Shown here one piece after another: positions 1 through 10,344 of a stretch of 52,716 nt of DNA. The notes below the pieces were generated by a model. The model saw only the letters and a list, made by a program, of their open reading frames with translations, searched no databases and was not told where the DNA came from. The translations under genes were made by a program, and so were the position numbers. Position 1 is the stretch's first letter, and every line of letters begins with the position of its first letter. Source of the stretch: Ilumatobacteraceae bacterium (GTDB lineage: Bacteria > Actinomycetota > Acidimicrobiia > Acidimicrobiales > Ilumatobacteraceae); the NCBI GenBank assembly GCA_023262255.1, contig JALRBT010000003.1, positions 1-52,716 of the forward strand. The letters run 5' to 3'.

Positions 1-2
1 AG

Positions 3-509
3 AACATCGAACTGCCGTTGGAGCTGAAAGGTTGGGAGAAGTCGGATCGTCGCGCACGCGCGGACGAAATGCTCCAACTGGTGCAGCTACCCGAATTCGG
101 TGACCACTATCCGTGGCAGTTGTCGGGTGGTATGCAACAACGTATCGCCATCGCTCGGGCGCTCGCGGCACATCCACCGATCCTCTTGATGGACGAACCA
201 TTCGGAGCACTCGACGAGATGACTCGCGAGTACATGCAGGGCGAGTTGCTGCGAATTTGTGCGGCCACCGGCACCACGGTGGTGTTCGTGACGCACTCGA
301 TACCCGAAGCGGTGTACCTGTCGAATCGCGTCGTCGTGATGTCGCCACGCCCCGGACGAATCACCAAAGTGGTCGACGTTGCACTCGGCGCCGATCGCAC
401 GGAGGACACCCGTAATCGAACACCGTTCTTCGAAGCCATCACCGCGGTACGCGAGGGGCTGCGCGGCATGCATGCCGCGAACGTGGGAATGGGTCACGAC
501 GACCGATGA
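3..509 (+). CDS. ABC transporter ATP-binding protein (5' end outside window)
   Basis: This is the C-terminal two thirds of an ABC ATPase; the N-terminus with Walker A lies before the window. Visible are the signature LSGGMQQRIAIARAL, the Walker B segment ILLMDEPFGALDE and the switch histidine in FVTHSIPEA. The QQR signature and the DEPFGALDE form are typical of nitrate/sulfonate/taurine and thiamine-precursor importers (SsuB/TauB/ThiZ class). It would energise the permease encoded next, whose ATG overlaps this stop codon (ATGA, 4 bp). Together with the lipoprotein gene at 1334 it forms one importer. The substrate cannot be read from the ATPase itself. Confidence 0.93.
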   Translation, partial: NIELPLELKGWEKSDRRARADEMLQLVQLPEFGDHYPWQLSGGMQQRIAIARALAAHPPILLMDEPFGALDEMTREYMQGELLRICAATGTTVVFVTHSIPEAVYLSNRVVVMSPRPGRITKVVDVALGADRTEDTRNRTPFFEAITAVREGLRGMHAANVGMGHDDR

Positions 510-1285
510 TCAAGGTTGGTGGCTCACTTGGAACCTGGTTGGGCAAGGTGCTGCCGGCGGTGGTCTTCGGTGGACTCTTCCTCGGAATCTGGGAATGGGC
601 GGTGAGATTCTTCGAACTCAAGCCGTACTTCCTCACTGCGCCGTCGGCGATCTGGGAGCAGTTCGTGAAGAACTTCCCCTTGATACGCGGTGCGGCGACG
701 GTGTCCGGAACCAATGCACTGGTCGGCCTCGTTGCCGGAACCGTGTTGGGAGTGGCGATGAGTTTCGTGCTTAGCCGCTTCAGGTTTCTCAATCAGATCA
801 TCACGCCATTGGCCGTTGCGCTGAACGCCGTCCCCATCTTCGTGCTCGTTGCGGTGCTCAACAACATGTACTCGATCACCAGTGAAGTTCCGCGCCGCAT
901 CATGGTGGCGCTCGTGGTGTACTTCATCGTGTTGGTGAACGTGGCGCGTGGACTCACCCAGGTGTCGTCGACCCACGTGGAATTGATGCGTTCGTACGCC
1001 GCCAGCGACGTCGCCATCCTGCGAAAAGTTCGGATCCCCAATGCCATTCCGTTCCTCTTCGTTTCGCTCAAGATTGCGGCCCCGGCGGCCGTGATCACCG
1101 CGTTCGTGAGCGAGTATTTCGGGGGTTCTCAGAACGGGCTGGGAAGCCGAATCTCCAGCAACATCGCGAATTCCAAGAATGCCGCGGGCTGGGCCTACGT
1201 TCTGGGGGCCTGCCTGCTTGGGCTACTGTTCTACTCATTCTCCGTAGTAATGGAGGGCCTCAACCGAAAGGGACGGGCAAGGTAA
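506..1285 (+). CDS. ABC transporter permease, SsuC/ThiX-like
   Basis: A 259-residue integral membrane protein of the BPD_transp_1 family, the usual length for single-type permeases of the SsuC/TauC/ThiX group. Hydrophobic segments run from about residues 13-33 to the C-terminus. The EAA-type cytoplasmic loop that contacts the ATPase lies around residues 155-180 (LMRSYAASDVAILRKVRIPNA). The start codon overlaps the upstream ATPase stop by 4 bp, so translation is probably coupled. It should form the channel of the importer with the ATPase before it and the lipoprotein after it. The substrate is not assignable from this protein. Confidence 0.93.
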   Translation: MIKVGGSLGTWLGKVLPAVVFGGLFLGIWEWAVRFFELKPYFLTAPSAIWEQFVKNFPLIRGAATVSGTNALVGLVAGTVLGVAMSFVLSRFRFLNQIITPLAVALNAVPIFVLVAVLNNMYSITSEVPRRIMVALVVYFIVLVNVARGLTQVSSTHVELMRSYAASDVAILRKVRIPNAIPFLFVSLKIAAPAAVITAFVSEYFGGSQNGLGSRISSNIANSKNAAGWAYVLGACLLGLLFYSFSVVMEGLNRKGRAR

Positions 1286-1298
1286 AACAACACAACAT

Positions 1299-1316
1299 CT
1301 GAATGTTCGCATTCAG
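1299..1316 (+). promoter_or_regulatory. Intergenic hairpin with UUCG loop
   Basis: Perfect 7-bp inverted repeat CTGAATG / CATTCAG closed by a TTCG tetraloop, in the 48-bp gap between the permease stop and the lipoprotein start, ending just before the AAGGGGAGAG ribosome-binding region. There is no U-tract, so it is unlikely to be a terminator. An mRNA-stability or processing element that raises binding-protein expression over the membrane components is the likely role (inference). Confidence 0.6.
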
Positions 1317-1333
1317 AAGGGGAGAGAAAACAC

Positions 1334-2524
1334 ATGAAGAAGCGTTCAATACGGGTTGCCTTTGCGGGCATCGCCGCACTGTCACTCCTCGTAGCCGCCT
1401 GTGGTGGTAGCGATGATGAGGCAGCGGATGATGTCGCCGAGGAGACCGCGGAGGAATCGACCGACGAGGCAGCAGCAGACACCTGCACCACGCCGACACC
1501 GGTCAAGCTGCAACTGCAGTGGTTCATCCAAGCCCAGTTCGCCGGCTACTTTGCCGCGCAAGACCAGGGCTTCTATGCAGACCAGTGCCTCGACGTAACC
1601 ATCGTCGAGGGTGGTGTCGATATCGTTCCGCAAACCGAGTTGGCCAACGGCAACGTTGACTTCGCAATTTCGTGGGTCTCCAAGGCCCTCGCCAGTCGCG
1701 AAGCCGGTGCCGACATCGTGAACATCGCGCAGGTGTTCCAGCGTTCGGGAACCCTGCAGGTGTCGTTCAAGGACAAGAACATCACCAAGCCCGAGGATTT
1801 CGCCGGCAAGAAGATCGGCAACTGGGGTTACGGCAACGAGTTCGAAATCTTCGCGGCGCTCACCAAGGCGGGTCTCGACCCGGCCAAGGACGTCTCGCTC
1901 GTACAACAGCAGTTCGACATGTCAGGTCTTTTGGCTGGCGACATCGATGCTGCTGAAGCGATGACCTACAACGAGTACGCACAAGTACTCGAAGCGGTCA
2001 ACCCAGCGACCGGTGCGCTGTACACGGCCGACGACTTCAACGTCGTTTCCTACGAGGACGCCGGCGTGGGTATGTTGCAGGACGCCATCTGGGCGTCAGG
2101 TGAGCGTCTCGCCAGCGATGCTGCGTACGCAGACACCGCGGCGAAGTTCGTCGCTGCATCCCTCCAGGGTTGGGCGTACTGCCGCGACAACGTCGAGGCA
2201 TGCCGCGACATCGTGTTGGCAAAGGGTTCCAAGCTCGGCGCCAGCCACCAGTTGTGGCAGATGAACGAAGTCAACAAGTTGATCTGGCCCGCCTCCAGCG
2301 GCGTTGGCTACATCGATGAGGCTGCGTGGAACCGCACGGCAACGCTGTCGCAGGAAACCAAGAACCTCGAAGGCGGTACGGTGCTCACCGCGGCACCCGA
2401 TGCAGGGGCGTACACCAACGACATCGTGACGAAGGCACTCGACATCCTTGCGGGTCTCGGTGTGGACACGTCCGGTTCGTCGTACGCGCCGATCGACGTC
2501 ACCCTCAACGAAGGTGGCAACTAA
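1334..2524 (+). CDS. ABC transporter substrate-binding lipoprotein, NMT1/THI5-like (ThiY/RibY type)
   Basis: A 396-residue lipoprotein: basic n-region, hydrophobic stretch and lipobox LVAAC with lipidated Cys23, followed by an acidic low-complexity spacer (about residues 26-48). The NMT1/THI5-like fold starts at VKLQLQWFIQAQFAGYFAA; that aromatic/glycine pattern is found in proteins binding thiamine pyrimidine precursors and in RibY-type riboflavin binders. An AAGGGGAGAG ribosome site precedes the ATG. It delivers ligand to the permease and ATPase encoded upstream, and the operon ends with the hairpin at 2571. Riboflavin, pyrimidine precursor or another small aromatic ligand are all possible; the family is clear, the ligand is not. 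Confidence 0.92.
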   Translation: MKKRSIRVAFAGIAALSLLVAACGGSDDEAADDVAEETAEESTDEAAADTCTTPTPVKLQLQWFIQAQFAGYFAAQDQGFYADQCLDVTIVEGGVDIVPQTELANGNVDFAISWVSKALASREAGADIVNIAQVFQRSGTLQVSFKDKNITKPEDFAGKKIGNWGYGNEFEIFAALTKAGLDPAKDVSLVQQQFDMSGLLAGDIDAAEAMTYNEYAQVLEAVNPATGALYTADDFNVVSYEDAGVGMLQDAIWASGERLASDAAYADTAAKFVAASLQGWAYCRDNVEACRDIVLAKGSKLGASHQLWQMNEVNKLIWPASSGVGYIDEAAWNRTATLSQETKNLEGGTVLTAAPDAGAYTNDIVTKALDILAGLGVDTSGSSYAPIDVTLNEGGN

Positions 2525-2570
2525 ATAGGTTGACCGGACGCAGCGAGACACGCTGCAAACGTCGCACTCG

Positions 2571-2610
2571 AGGGTGCGGGTCGCAACTGCGGCCCGCACC
2601 CTTGGTGTTT
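2571..2610 (+). terminator. Intrinsic-type terminator after the NMT1/THI5-like importer
   Basis: A perfect 10-bp inverted repeat AGGGTGCGGG / CCCGCACCCT (2571-2580 and 2593-2602) with a 12-nt loop, followed by the T-rich TTGGTGTTTG. It lies 46 bp after the lipoprotein stop. The U-tract is weak but the GC-rich stem and position fit a terminator. Confidence 0.7.
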
Positions 2611-2637
2611 GTGGGCCAGTGAACCCTCGCGGGCCCT

Positions 2638-4185
2638 ATGCTTCCAAGCAGGGACGCCATGTGCATCATCTGTCAGTCGGCCACGGCGGCTGCGGCAATG
2701 ATTACGGCGTTCCTGCCGGTGGCACCAGACGTGGCAGGTCCGAACGATGGACTGGCCAGCCCGCCCGTGGTCATGACCGAGGCGGCGGAGTCACCACCGA
2801 CAATCGCTGGCAAACGTTGCGTGCGACCTCGGGTGGTGCGTACCGTCGCGGGAGTGCGGTATCGCTGCACCCCGATCGGTCGGTCATTGAAGTGGCATCG
2901 AGTAGGCACGGCCTCAGGTGCGAACTCCTCGATGCCGTCGAGTACCACGTCGGCGCCAACCACCACATCGACAACGGTGGAACCGTATCGGCAACCATCG
3001 GTGACGAGTTCATCCGCCGATCAGTGTCGGCTGCGAGACCAGAGCACTCAGCGACGAACGTTCGGACACCTTCTGGCCGGCTTTCCGGTGATCGAAACGA
3101 ACTTTGCCTCGCGCGGAGTGTTCACGTTCGCTCTCGTACCGATCGACTTCTCGGATCTTCCCGGTGATTCGGGGGTCATCGCAAGGGTGGATGATCAGAT
3201 GCAACTCACGACCGACTGGTACGACATGGTGTCCGAAGGTCGTGTGAAGATCGAGTGGCGGGTACATCGGAACTGGGTCCGAGTTCCGGGTGACTCGGGT
3301 AGCTACGCCATGAATCGATCGCGAAGCGACGACAACAAGCTTGCAAAAGCGGCGTTTGCGGCGGCGGATCCAAGCGTTGACTTCGGCGGAGTGCGCGCAG
3401 TTGCCTTCGTGCTGCCCGCCGGCCAGACCTTCATGGCCGAAGGAGTACAGGGGTTCCTGCACAGTGAGTTCGGTTCCGAGGGGGGATTCGCGACTGCGGA
3501 GGGACGCGTTTACAACTACATGATCGCCGGCGCATATTTCGACCGGCAATACAAGAATTACTGGTCGTACTGGGCGCACGAGACGGGACACATGTTCCCT
3601 CTTCCTGATTTGTACGATCAGAACACCCAGTGGTGGATCGGCAAGCAGACCGAGATCCCGGGTGGACCGTTCTCGGGTTTCGACATGATGGCGGCACAGG
3701 ACGGACCCAGCCGAACGTTGAGTAGTTGGCTGCGCTTCGTCATGGGTTGGCTCGCCGATTCGCAGGTGTTTTGCAAACCGGTTACGGAGTTGACCGAAGC
3801 CCAGGTGACGCTCGTTCCGATCGATGACAGAAAGTCCGGAGTGAAGACGGTGCTGGTGCCGCTTTCGAACTCGAAATTGTTGGTCGTGGAGTCCAGACGT
3901 GCAAATACCAAGTTCGACTGTGAGGGTACGGGTACCTCGACGCCGACCTGGCGCGCCCGGAACGGCGTCATCGTGTACACCGCGGATCTCTTGCTCGGGC
4001 ACGGCGAAGGCTTCCAGGCGCTCGTGGCGCCGGCGAGCCGTGGATTGCAGAGCCTGGCAACGTGCTCATCGCCACGGCAATACGACGCCATCCTCGAGAT
4101 TGGCGATGTAGTGACGAGCAACGGCGTACGAGTTCGAGTGCTCAGCAGCGGTCTCTACGACACCGTCGAGATAACACGACCGTGA
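2638..4185 (+). CDS. Secreted M6-like zinc metallopeptidase
   Basis: A 515-residue protein. The zinc motif HETGH (His314, Glu315, His318) followed by MFPLPDLY, and a downstream GFDMMAAQDG Met-turn-like segment and LRFVMGWL, place it in the M6 (immune inhibitor A-like) gluzincin group. Before the catalytic part come a weakly hydrophobic N-terminus (about 9-30), a short module with two cysteines (Cys61 and Cys77, ending in SLKW) and a Thr/Ser-rich linker (about 97-117). The Cys pair with KRC...RYRC...LKW looks like a small domain seen in exported actinobacterial proteins. Start is uncertain: ATG codons at 2638, 2659 and 2698 are all possible. Its stop overlaps the next gene's GTG (GTGA). Likely exported; substrate unknown. 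Confidence 0.82.
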   Translation: MLPSRDAMCIICQSATAAAAMITAFLPVAPDVAGPNDGLASPPVVMTEAAESPPTIAGKRCVRPRVVRTVAGVRYRCTPIGRSLKWHRVGTASGANSSMPSSTTSAPTTTSTTVEPYRQPSVTSSSADQCRLRDQSTQRRTFGHLLAGFPVIETNFASRGVFTFALVPIDFSDLPGDSGVIARVDDQMQLTTDWYDMVSEGRVKIEWRVHRNWVRVPGDSGSYAMNRSRSDDNKLAKAAFAAADPSVDFGGVRAVAFVLPAGQTFMAEGVQGFLHSEFGSEGGFATAEGRVYNYMIAGAYFDRQYKNYWSYWAHETGHMFPLPDLYDQNTQWWIGKQTEIPGGPFSGFDMMAAQDGPSRTLSSWLRFVMGWLADSQVFCKPVTELTEAQVTLVPIDDRKSGVKTVLVPLSNSKLLVVESRRANTKFDCEGTGTSTPTWRARNGVIVYTADLLLGHGEGFQALVAPASRGLQSLATCSSPRQYDAILEIGDVVTSNGVRVRVLSSGLYDTVEITRP

Positions 4186-4796
4186 GTAGTGCCCGAGAGC
4201 ATTGGGATACTGCGTACGACACGAAGTCGGTTGTCGAGCGCTCCTGGTCGAGTGACGCCGAGACATCGGTTCGACTCATCACGCGGTACGCGCCAACGCG
4301 ACGCGAATCAATCGTCGATGTCGGGGCAGGGGCGTCGCCGCTTGCCACGCGATTGGTGAGCGCGGGCTACCTCGACGTGACCGTGGTCGACATCTCCCAA
4401 CGTGCCATCGATGAGGCTCGAACTTCGTCACCGATGTCGACGGCGGTCAGCTGGGTGTGTGCCGACGTTCGAACGTGGGAGCCCGAGCGAACATTCGACG
4501 TCTGGCACGATCGCGCCGTATTGCACTTCTTGTCCGACTCCGTGGAGCGCGCGGCATATGCACGACTCGCTCGCCGAACGGTGAACGGTGGCGGGCTTCT
4601 CATCGTGTCGTGCTTTGCCGAGGACGGACCCGAAACGTGCTCCGGCCTACCCGTTGCGCGCGCGACGCACGAGCAACTCAGTGCACTGTTCGATGACGGG
4701 TTCCACGTTGTCGAGCAGTTTCGCGAGGCTCACGTCACCCCGTGGGGCAGTGAACAGCCGTTCAACTGGCTGGTGTTGCGGCGCTACCCGACGTAG
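4182..4796 (+). CDS. Class I SAM-dependent methyltransferase
   Basis: A 204-residue protein with the class I methyltransferase motif I (IVDVGAGASPLATRLV, about residues 45-60), an acidic residue at the end of the second strand (VTVVDIS) and the later CADVRTWEPERTFDVWHDRAVLHFL segment. This arrangement is common in small UbiE/TehB-like enzymes of unknown acceptor. The GTG at 4182 is chosen because it overlaps the peptidase stop by 4 bp and gives the normal N-terminus SSAREHWDTAY; a longer reading would run back inside the peptidase gene. It is convergent with the aminotransferase gene and overlaps it by 13 bp at the 3' ends. Acceptor substrate unknown. Confidence 0.88.
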   Translation: MSSAREHWDTAYDTKSVVERSWSSDAETSVRLITRYAPTRRESIVDVGAGASPLATRLVSAGYLDVTVVDISQRAIDEARTSSPMSTAVSWVCADVRTWEPERTFDVWHDRAVLHFLSDSVERAAYARLARRTVNGGGLLIVSCFAEDGPETCSGLPVARATHEQLSALFDDGFHVVEQFREAHVTPWGSEQPFNWLVLRRYPT

Positions 4797-6127
4797 TACT
4801 TGTCGGCGATGTTCAGGGCCTCGTCGATGATGGCCAGCCCCGTTCGCAGATCCGCTTCGCTCGTGGTGCACGGTGGCACCACGTGGATGCGGTTGAAGTG
4901 CGTGAACGGCCACATGCCCTGTTGCTTGCAGAATGCGACGATTTCGGCCATGGGTTTGGAGTCCGCACCCGAGGCGTTGAACGGCACGTAGGGCGCACGG
5001 CTGTCGCGATTGGTGACGAGTTCGATCGCCCAGAACATTCCCAGCCCACGTACGTCGCCCACCGATGGGTGCTTGTCCTTCAGTCGATCGAGCTCCGGTG
5101 CAACGACGTTCTCGGCCATTTTGCGTACGTGCTCCAGCACCTTCTCTTCCTTGAAGATGTTGATCGACGCAACAGCGGCGGCACAGGCAAGCGGATGACC
5201 CATGTAGGTGAGACCACCCGGATAGACACGTTCCTTGAACGAGTCGGCGATCTTCTGGCTGATGACCACGCCTCCGAGCGGCACGTAGCCGGAGTTCACG
5301 CCCTTGGCAAAACAGATGAGATCGGGGGTGACGTGCCACTTGTTGACGGCGAACCATTCTCCGCACCGACCGAAACCAGCCATCACTTCATCGCACATCA
5401 TGACGATGCCGTACTTGGTGCACAGGTCGCGAACGCCCTGCAGGTACCCCTCGGGCGGAACCAGGATGCCGTTGGTGCCGACGACGGTCTCCAAACCGAT
5501 CATCGCAACGGTGTGCGGACCCTCGACCATGAGGACGTCCTCCAGATGTTGCAGCGCGCGTTCGCACTCTTCCTTTTCGTTCGAGGAGTGGAATGCGGAA
5601 CGATACGGATACGGACCCCAGAATTTGACGGCACCCGAGGCACCGGTTTCGTTGGGCCAACGGCGTGGATCACCGGTGAGCGCAATCGCGCCCGACGTGG
5701 AACCGTGGTACGAGCGGTACATGGTGAGGATCTTGTGGCGACCGGTGTGCAACTTGGCGAGGCGAACCGCATTCTCGGCCGCCTCGGCACCGCCGTTGGT
5801 GAAGAACACCATGTTCAAGTCGCCGGGAGCAACCTCGGCAATAAGTCGTGCCGCTTCCGAGCGCATTTCGTTGGCATGGAACGGCGCGATGGTGCACATC
5901 TTTGCCGCATACTCCTGGATTGCCTTCACCAGTTTGGGGTGCTGGTGACCGATGTTGACGTTAACGAGTTGGCTGGAGAAGTCGAGATACTTCTTTCCGT
6001 TGGAGTCCCAGATGTACGAGCCCTCCGCTTTGACGATGTCGACTGGATCGATCAGCCCCTGTGCCGACCACGAATGAAACACGTGCTTGCGGTCGTCCAG
6101 ATAGGCCCTTGTTTTTTCACTGCTCAT
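4784..6127 (-). CDS. Class III pyridoxal-phosphate aminotransferase
   Basis: A 447-residue fold-type I, class III aminotransferase. Visible features are the phosphate-binding NGGAEAAENAVRLAK segment, YRSYHGST, the cofactor-contacting aspartate in MMCDEVMAGFGR and the Schiff-base lysine in LICFAKGVNSGYVPLGG. Length is normal. Family members act on omega-amino acids (beta-alanine, taurine, GABA) with pyruvate or 2-oxoglutarate; the overall form resembles taurine- or beta-alanine-type enzymes, but specificity cannot be fixed from sequence. It lies between a convergent methyltransferase and the glutamate-type dehydrogenase on the same strand (30-bp gap), so a shared role in amino-nitrogen turnover is plausible. 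Confidence 0.9.
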   Translation of the reverse strand: MSSEKTRAYLDDRKHVFHSWSAQGLIDPVDIVKAEGSYIWDSNGKKYLDFSSQLVNVNIGHQHPKLVKAIQEYAAKMCTIAPFHANEMRSEAARLIAEVAPGDLNMVFFTNGGAEAAENAVRLAKLHTGRHKILTMYRSYHGSTSGAIALTGDPRRWPNETGASGAVKFWGPYPYRSAFHSSNEKEECERALQHLEDVLMVEGPHTVAMIGLETVVGTNGILVPPEGYLQGVRDLCTKYGIVMMCDEVMAGFGRCGEWFAVNKWHVTPDLICFAKGVNSGYVPLGGVVISQKIADSFKERVYPGGLTYMGHPLACAAAVASINIFKEEKVLEHVRKMAENVVAPELDRLKDKHPSVGDVRGLGMFWAIELVTNRDSRAPYVPFNASGADSKPMAEIVAFCKQQGMWPFTHFNRIHVVPPCTTSEADLRTGLAIIDEALNIADKYYVG

Positions 6128-6156
6128 ACGGAAAGCCTACTTGTCGCTACGTTGCG

Positions 6157-7437
6157 CTACGGGTGGAGTCCACGCAATTGATGTGCATCGGCGAGTGCCT
6201 TCACGCCCAACACGGAGGCCGCCCTCCGGTAGGAGAGCGAGTGTTCCTCGGAGAACGCGTGCAAACGTTTGAACGCCGATCGCATCGTGGAAACCACGGA
6301 GGCATTCACCTCGTCTTCGTCCCACTGCAGGTGGGCGTAGTTCTGACACTGCTCGAGGTAGGAACACGTAACACCCCCAGCGTTGGCAAAGATGTCGGGC
6401 ACCACGATGACACCGCGATCATTGAGCACGTCGTCGGCTGCGGGCGTTAGCGGACCATTCGCACCCTCGATTACATACTTTGCCGTGAGTAGACCCGCTT
6501 CGCGGGCATCGATTGCATCCCCGAGTGCACAGGGCAGCGCGATATCGGAGGGCAGTGCGAACACGTCGGCAGAATGCTCGACCCCTCGTGCAATGACCTC
6601 ACCGACTCCGGCATCCACCACGCTCTCGATGCCCTGCTGCTTGGCGATGACGAGCGCGTCAACGTCAAGACCCTTCTCGCTTGCGATGACGCCACCGACA
6701 TCGGAGACTCCGACGATCCGCGCACCCCAGCCGACGGCGAGTCGCGCAGCCCACATACCGACGTTGCCGAACCCCTGGATGACGATTCGCTTCCCCTCGA
6801 TCGACGTACCTCGCGTCTGGCATGCCAGAGATGCCGCCTCCACCACGCCACGCCCGGTTGCCGAATCGCGACCGAGGGAACCCCCGAGTGCGAGCGGTTT
6901 GCCGGTCACCACTCCCGGAACCGCATGGCCGATGCCGATGGAGTACTGGTCCATGACCCATGCCATGACCTGGGCGTTGGTGCCGACATCGGGAGCGGGG
7001 ACATCCTTGTCCGGACCCAGAAAGGCGAAGATCTCGGACACGTATCGGCGGGTGACACGTTCCAATTCGCGGGGGCTCAGCAACTTTGGGTCGACTGCGA
7101 TACCACCCTTGGCGCCACCGAGTGGAAGATTCATCAATGCGGTCTTGAGCGACATCGCAGCCGCGAGCGACACGGTCTCCTCGCGATTCACCGATGGGTG
7201 GTAGCGAATACCGCCCTTGCCCGGACCACGCGTGATGTTGTGTTGAACCCGCCAACCGGTGAAACGAACGCGGGTGCCATCGTCGCGACGGATCGGAATC
7301 GACACTTCCAGTACTCGACGAGGGGCGATGAGATTTTCAATCACACCGTCCTCCAGTTGCAGCCACGCTCCCGCCTCGCGCATGCGGTACTCCACCGAGG
7401 TGAGTGACTGGTCCGCCGTGGGCTCTGGTGATGTCAT
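6157..7437 (-). CDS. Glu/Leu/Phe/Val dehydrogenase, probable glutamate dehydrogenase
   Basis: A 426-residue amino acid dehydrogenase. The substrate domain has GPGKGGIRYHP (Lys74) and the catalytic-lysine segment LGGAKGGIAVDP (Lys110) with PAPDVGTN downstream; the Rossmann domain has GFGNVGMWAARL. Length and motifs fit hexameric NAD(P) glutamate dehydrogenases, which interconvert glutamate with 2-oxoglutarate and ammonium. The ATG at 7437 (MTSPEPTAD) matches the family N-terminus; longer readings add an unrelated 20-57 residues across the promoter region. It is divergent from the ammonium transporter, which supports a nitrogen role. Confidence 0.92.
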   Translation of the reverse strand: MTSPEPTADQSLTSVEYRMREAGAWLQLEDGVIENLIAPRRVLEVSIPIRRDDGTRVRFTGWRVQHNITRGPGKGGIRYHPSVNREETVSLAAAMSLKTALMNLPLGGAKGGIAVDPKLLSPRELERVTRRYVSEIFAFLGPDKDVPAPDVGTNAQVMAWVMDQYSIGIGHAVPGVVTGKPLALGGSLGRDSATGRGVVEAASLACQTRGTSIEGKRIVIQGFGNVGMWAARLAVGWGARIVGVSDVGGVIASEKGLDVDALVIAKQQGIESVVDAGVGEVIARGVEHSADVFALPSDIALPCALGDAIDAREAGLLTAKYVIEGANGPLTPAADDVLNDRGVIVVPDIFANAGGVTCSYLEQCQNYAHLQWDEDEVNASVVSTMRSAFKRLHAFSEEHSLSYRRAASVLGVKALADAHQLRGLHP

Positions 7438-7619
7438 TGCGATGAGCGGCTCCGTTGCCGCTTCACGAAATGTTAGACGATGCAAAGAAAACATTCCGGA
7501 AACACTTCCCACACAGGGGTGAAACCTTGATGATTTAACGTGGTCGTCGCCGGGCCAACGACGTCTCCGCAGTCCATAGCCACCTCGCTCAAATGCAGCG
7601 ATATCCAAAGGAGGTCACG
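7438..7619. promoter_or_regulatory. Divergent gdh/amt regulatory region with GAAAC-like repeats
   Basis: 182 bp separate the starts of the dehydrogenase and the ammonium transporter. It contains AAAAC (7488-7492), then 6 nt, GAAAC (7499-7503), and another GAAAC at 7521-7525. Spaced GAAAC half-sites are a feature of GlnR operators in actinobacteria, but the matching GTnAC partner is weak here. At the right end AAAGGAGG (7607-7614) sits 5 nt before a TTG start. A nitrogen-responsive shared promoter is inferred, not shown. Confidence 0.35.
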
Positions 7620-9400
<1,781 letters not shown>

Positions 9401-9432
9401 CGTCGAGGCCTCGTGGTGCGTCGAGACGCGAT

Positions 9433-9963
9433 TTAGCGCTTGCGACGTTCGCGCCGCGCAGCGCGCTTTGCCTCCTGCTCTGCAGCATCCGGCTTTGCGC
9501 GTACCACCGGGGCGGCGGCCGGAATCTTGAACCGGTCGTCCTCGTTGACGAGGCGACGGAAACCACCGAGCGCCACCGAGTACTGCACGGCCATGAGTCG
9601 AACGGCGTCGAGCGTGAACTTCTCGATGGCGTCGGGAATCAGCGACTGAAGATCTTCGTAGGACGGATCGTCGCTGGCATCGCCGAGCGTGTCGACGAAG
9701 TACTCGGTGCACGGCTCGCTCAACAGCACGCCGGCATCGATGATCGACTTGCGAGCCACCATGCCGGTGCGAATGTTGGCCGCAAGAGTGGTGGCGTCGT
9801 CGTACGCGCCACGACGCAGCCCGACGCCCCGCGCGAACGGATCACGCAGCGACTCGGGCAAGGCGAGCGCCAGGGCCGTGAGCGACTCGTCGGTAATCGT
9901 GGCGAAGACGGCGACATACCGCCGTTCCACCAGAATCTGATCACGGGCAAGGTTCATTGGCAC
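9433..9963 (-). CDS. Conserved hypothetical protein
   Basis: A 176-residue soluble, mostly helical protein that I do not recognise. The first 150 residues hold several aliphatic helical stretches (for example LTALALALPESLRDPFARGVGLRRGAY). The C-terminus is strongly basic and probably disordered, ending in EQEAKRAARRERRKR, which could contact nucleic acid or ribosomes. The start may be the ATG at 9963 or two codons later at 9957. It is convergent with the PII gene, with 32 bp between stops, and no operon partner is evident. Confidence 0.7.
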   Translation of the reverse strand: MPMNLARDQILVERRYVAVFATITDESLTALALALPESLRDPFARGVGLRRGAYDDATTLAANIRTGMVARKSIIDAGVLLSEPCTEYFVDTLGDASDDPSYEDLQSLIPDAIEKFTLDAVRLMAVQYSVALGGFRRLVNEDDRFKIPAAAPVVRAKPDAAEQEAKRAARRERRKR

Positions 9964-10021
9964 GATGAATCAACTCTTGACAATCGAGACAAGAAATGAC
10001 GGGGCACTACCCCGTGACAAT

Positions 10022-10225
10022 TCAGCTGATGGCTTTGACGTTGTGCGCTTCGACACCCTTGCGGCCTTGACCGAGTTCGAACTCGACCTGTTGGCCCGCA
10101 ACGAGAGTGCGGCGCCCGGTGCCTTCGATGTTGGAGAAGTGAACGAACACATCCTGCTCGCCCTCGCGAGAGATGAATCCGAAACCCTTCTCGTCATTGA
10201 AGAACTTGACGGTACCGGTTGGCAT
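10022..10225 (-). CDS. Cold-shock domain protein
   Basis: A 67-residue single cold-shock domain of the CspA family, full length. RNP1-like KGFGFISRE and RNP2-like DVFVHFSNI motifs are present, with the aromatic residues that stack on single-stranded RNA or DNA. It acts as an RNA chaperone; whether it is cold-induced cannot be told. The upstream region (10226-10344) is A/T-richer than its surroundings and could hold a structured leader, but no clear Shine-Dalgarno or cold-box was identified. Confidence 0.95.
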   Translation of the reverse strand: MPTGTVKFFNDEKGFGFISREGEQDVFVHFSNIEGTGRRTLVAGQQVEFELGQGRKGVEAHNVKAIS

Positions 10226-10344
10226 GATTACTCATTTCTTTTTTGCTATTGGCACATCGAATGATGTGTCGTCACTCCACACTACTGAGGCACCCGACGG
10301 TTTCCTAGCCCTTCGGTGCACTTTCTGGCGGGTGATGATCGTTT

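Noticed and set aside
4883-6181. 432-codon plus-strand frame opposite the aminotransferase
   Set aside because: The minus strand has an intact class III aminotransferase with all catalytic residues; the plus frame has no recognisable fold.
10226-10344. Cold-shock leader or thermosensor upstream of the cold-shock gene
   Set aside because: The leader is A/T-richer, but no alternative pairing or cold box could be recognised by eye.
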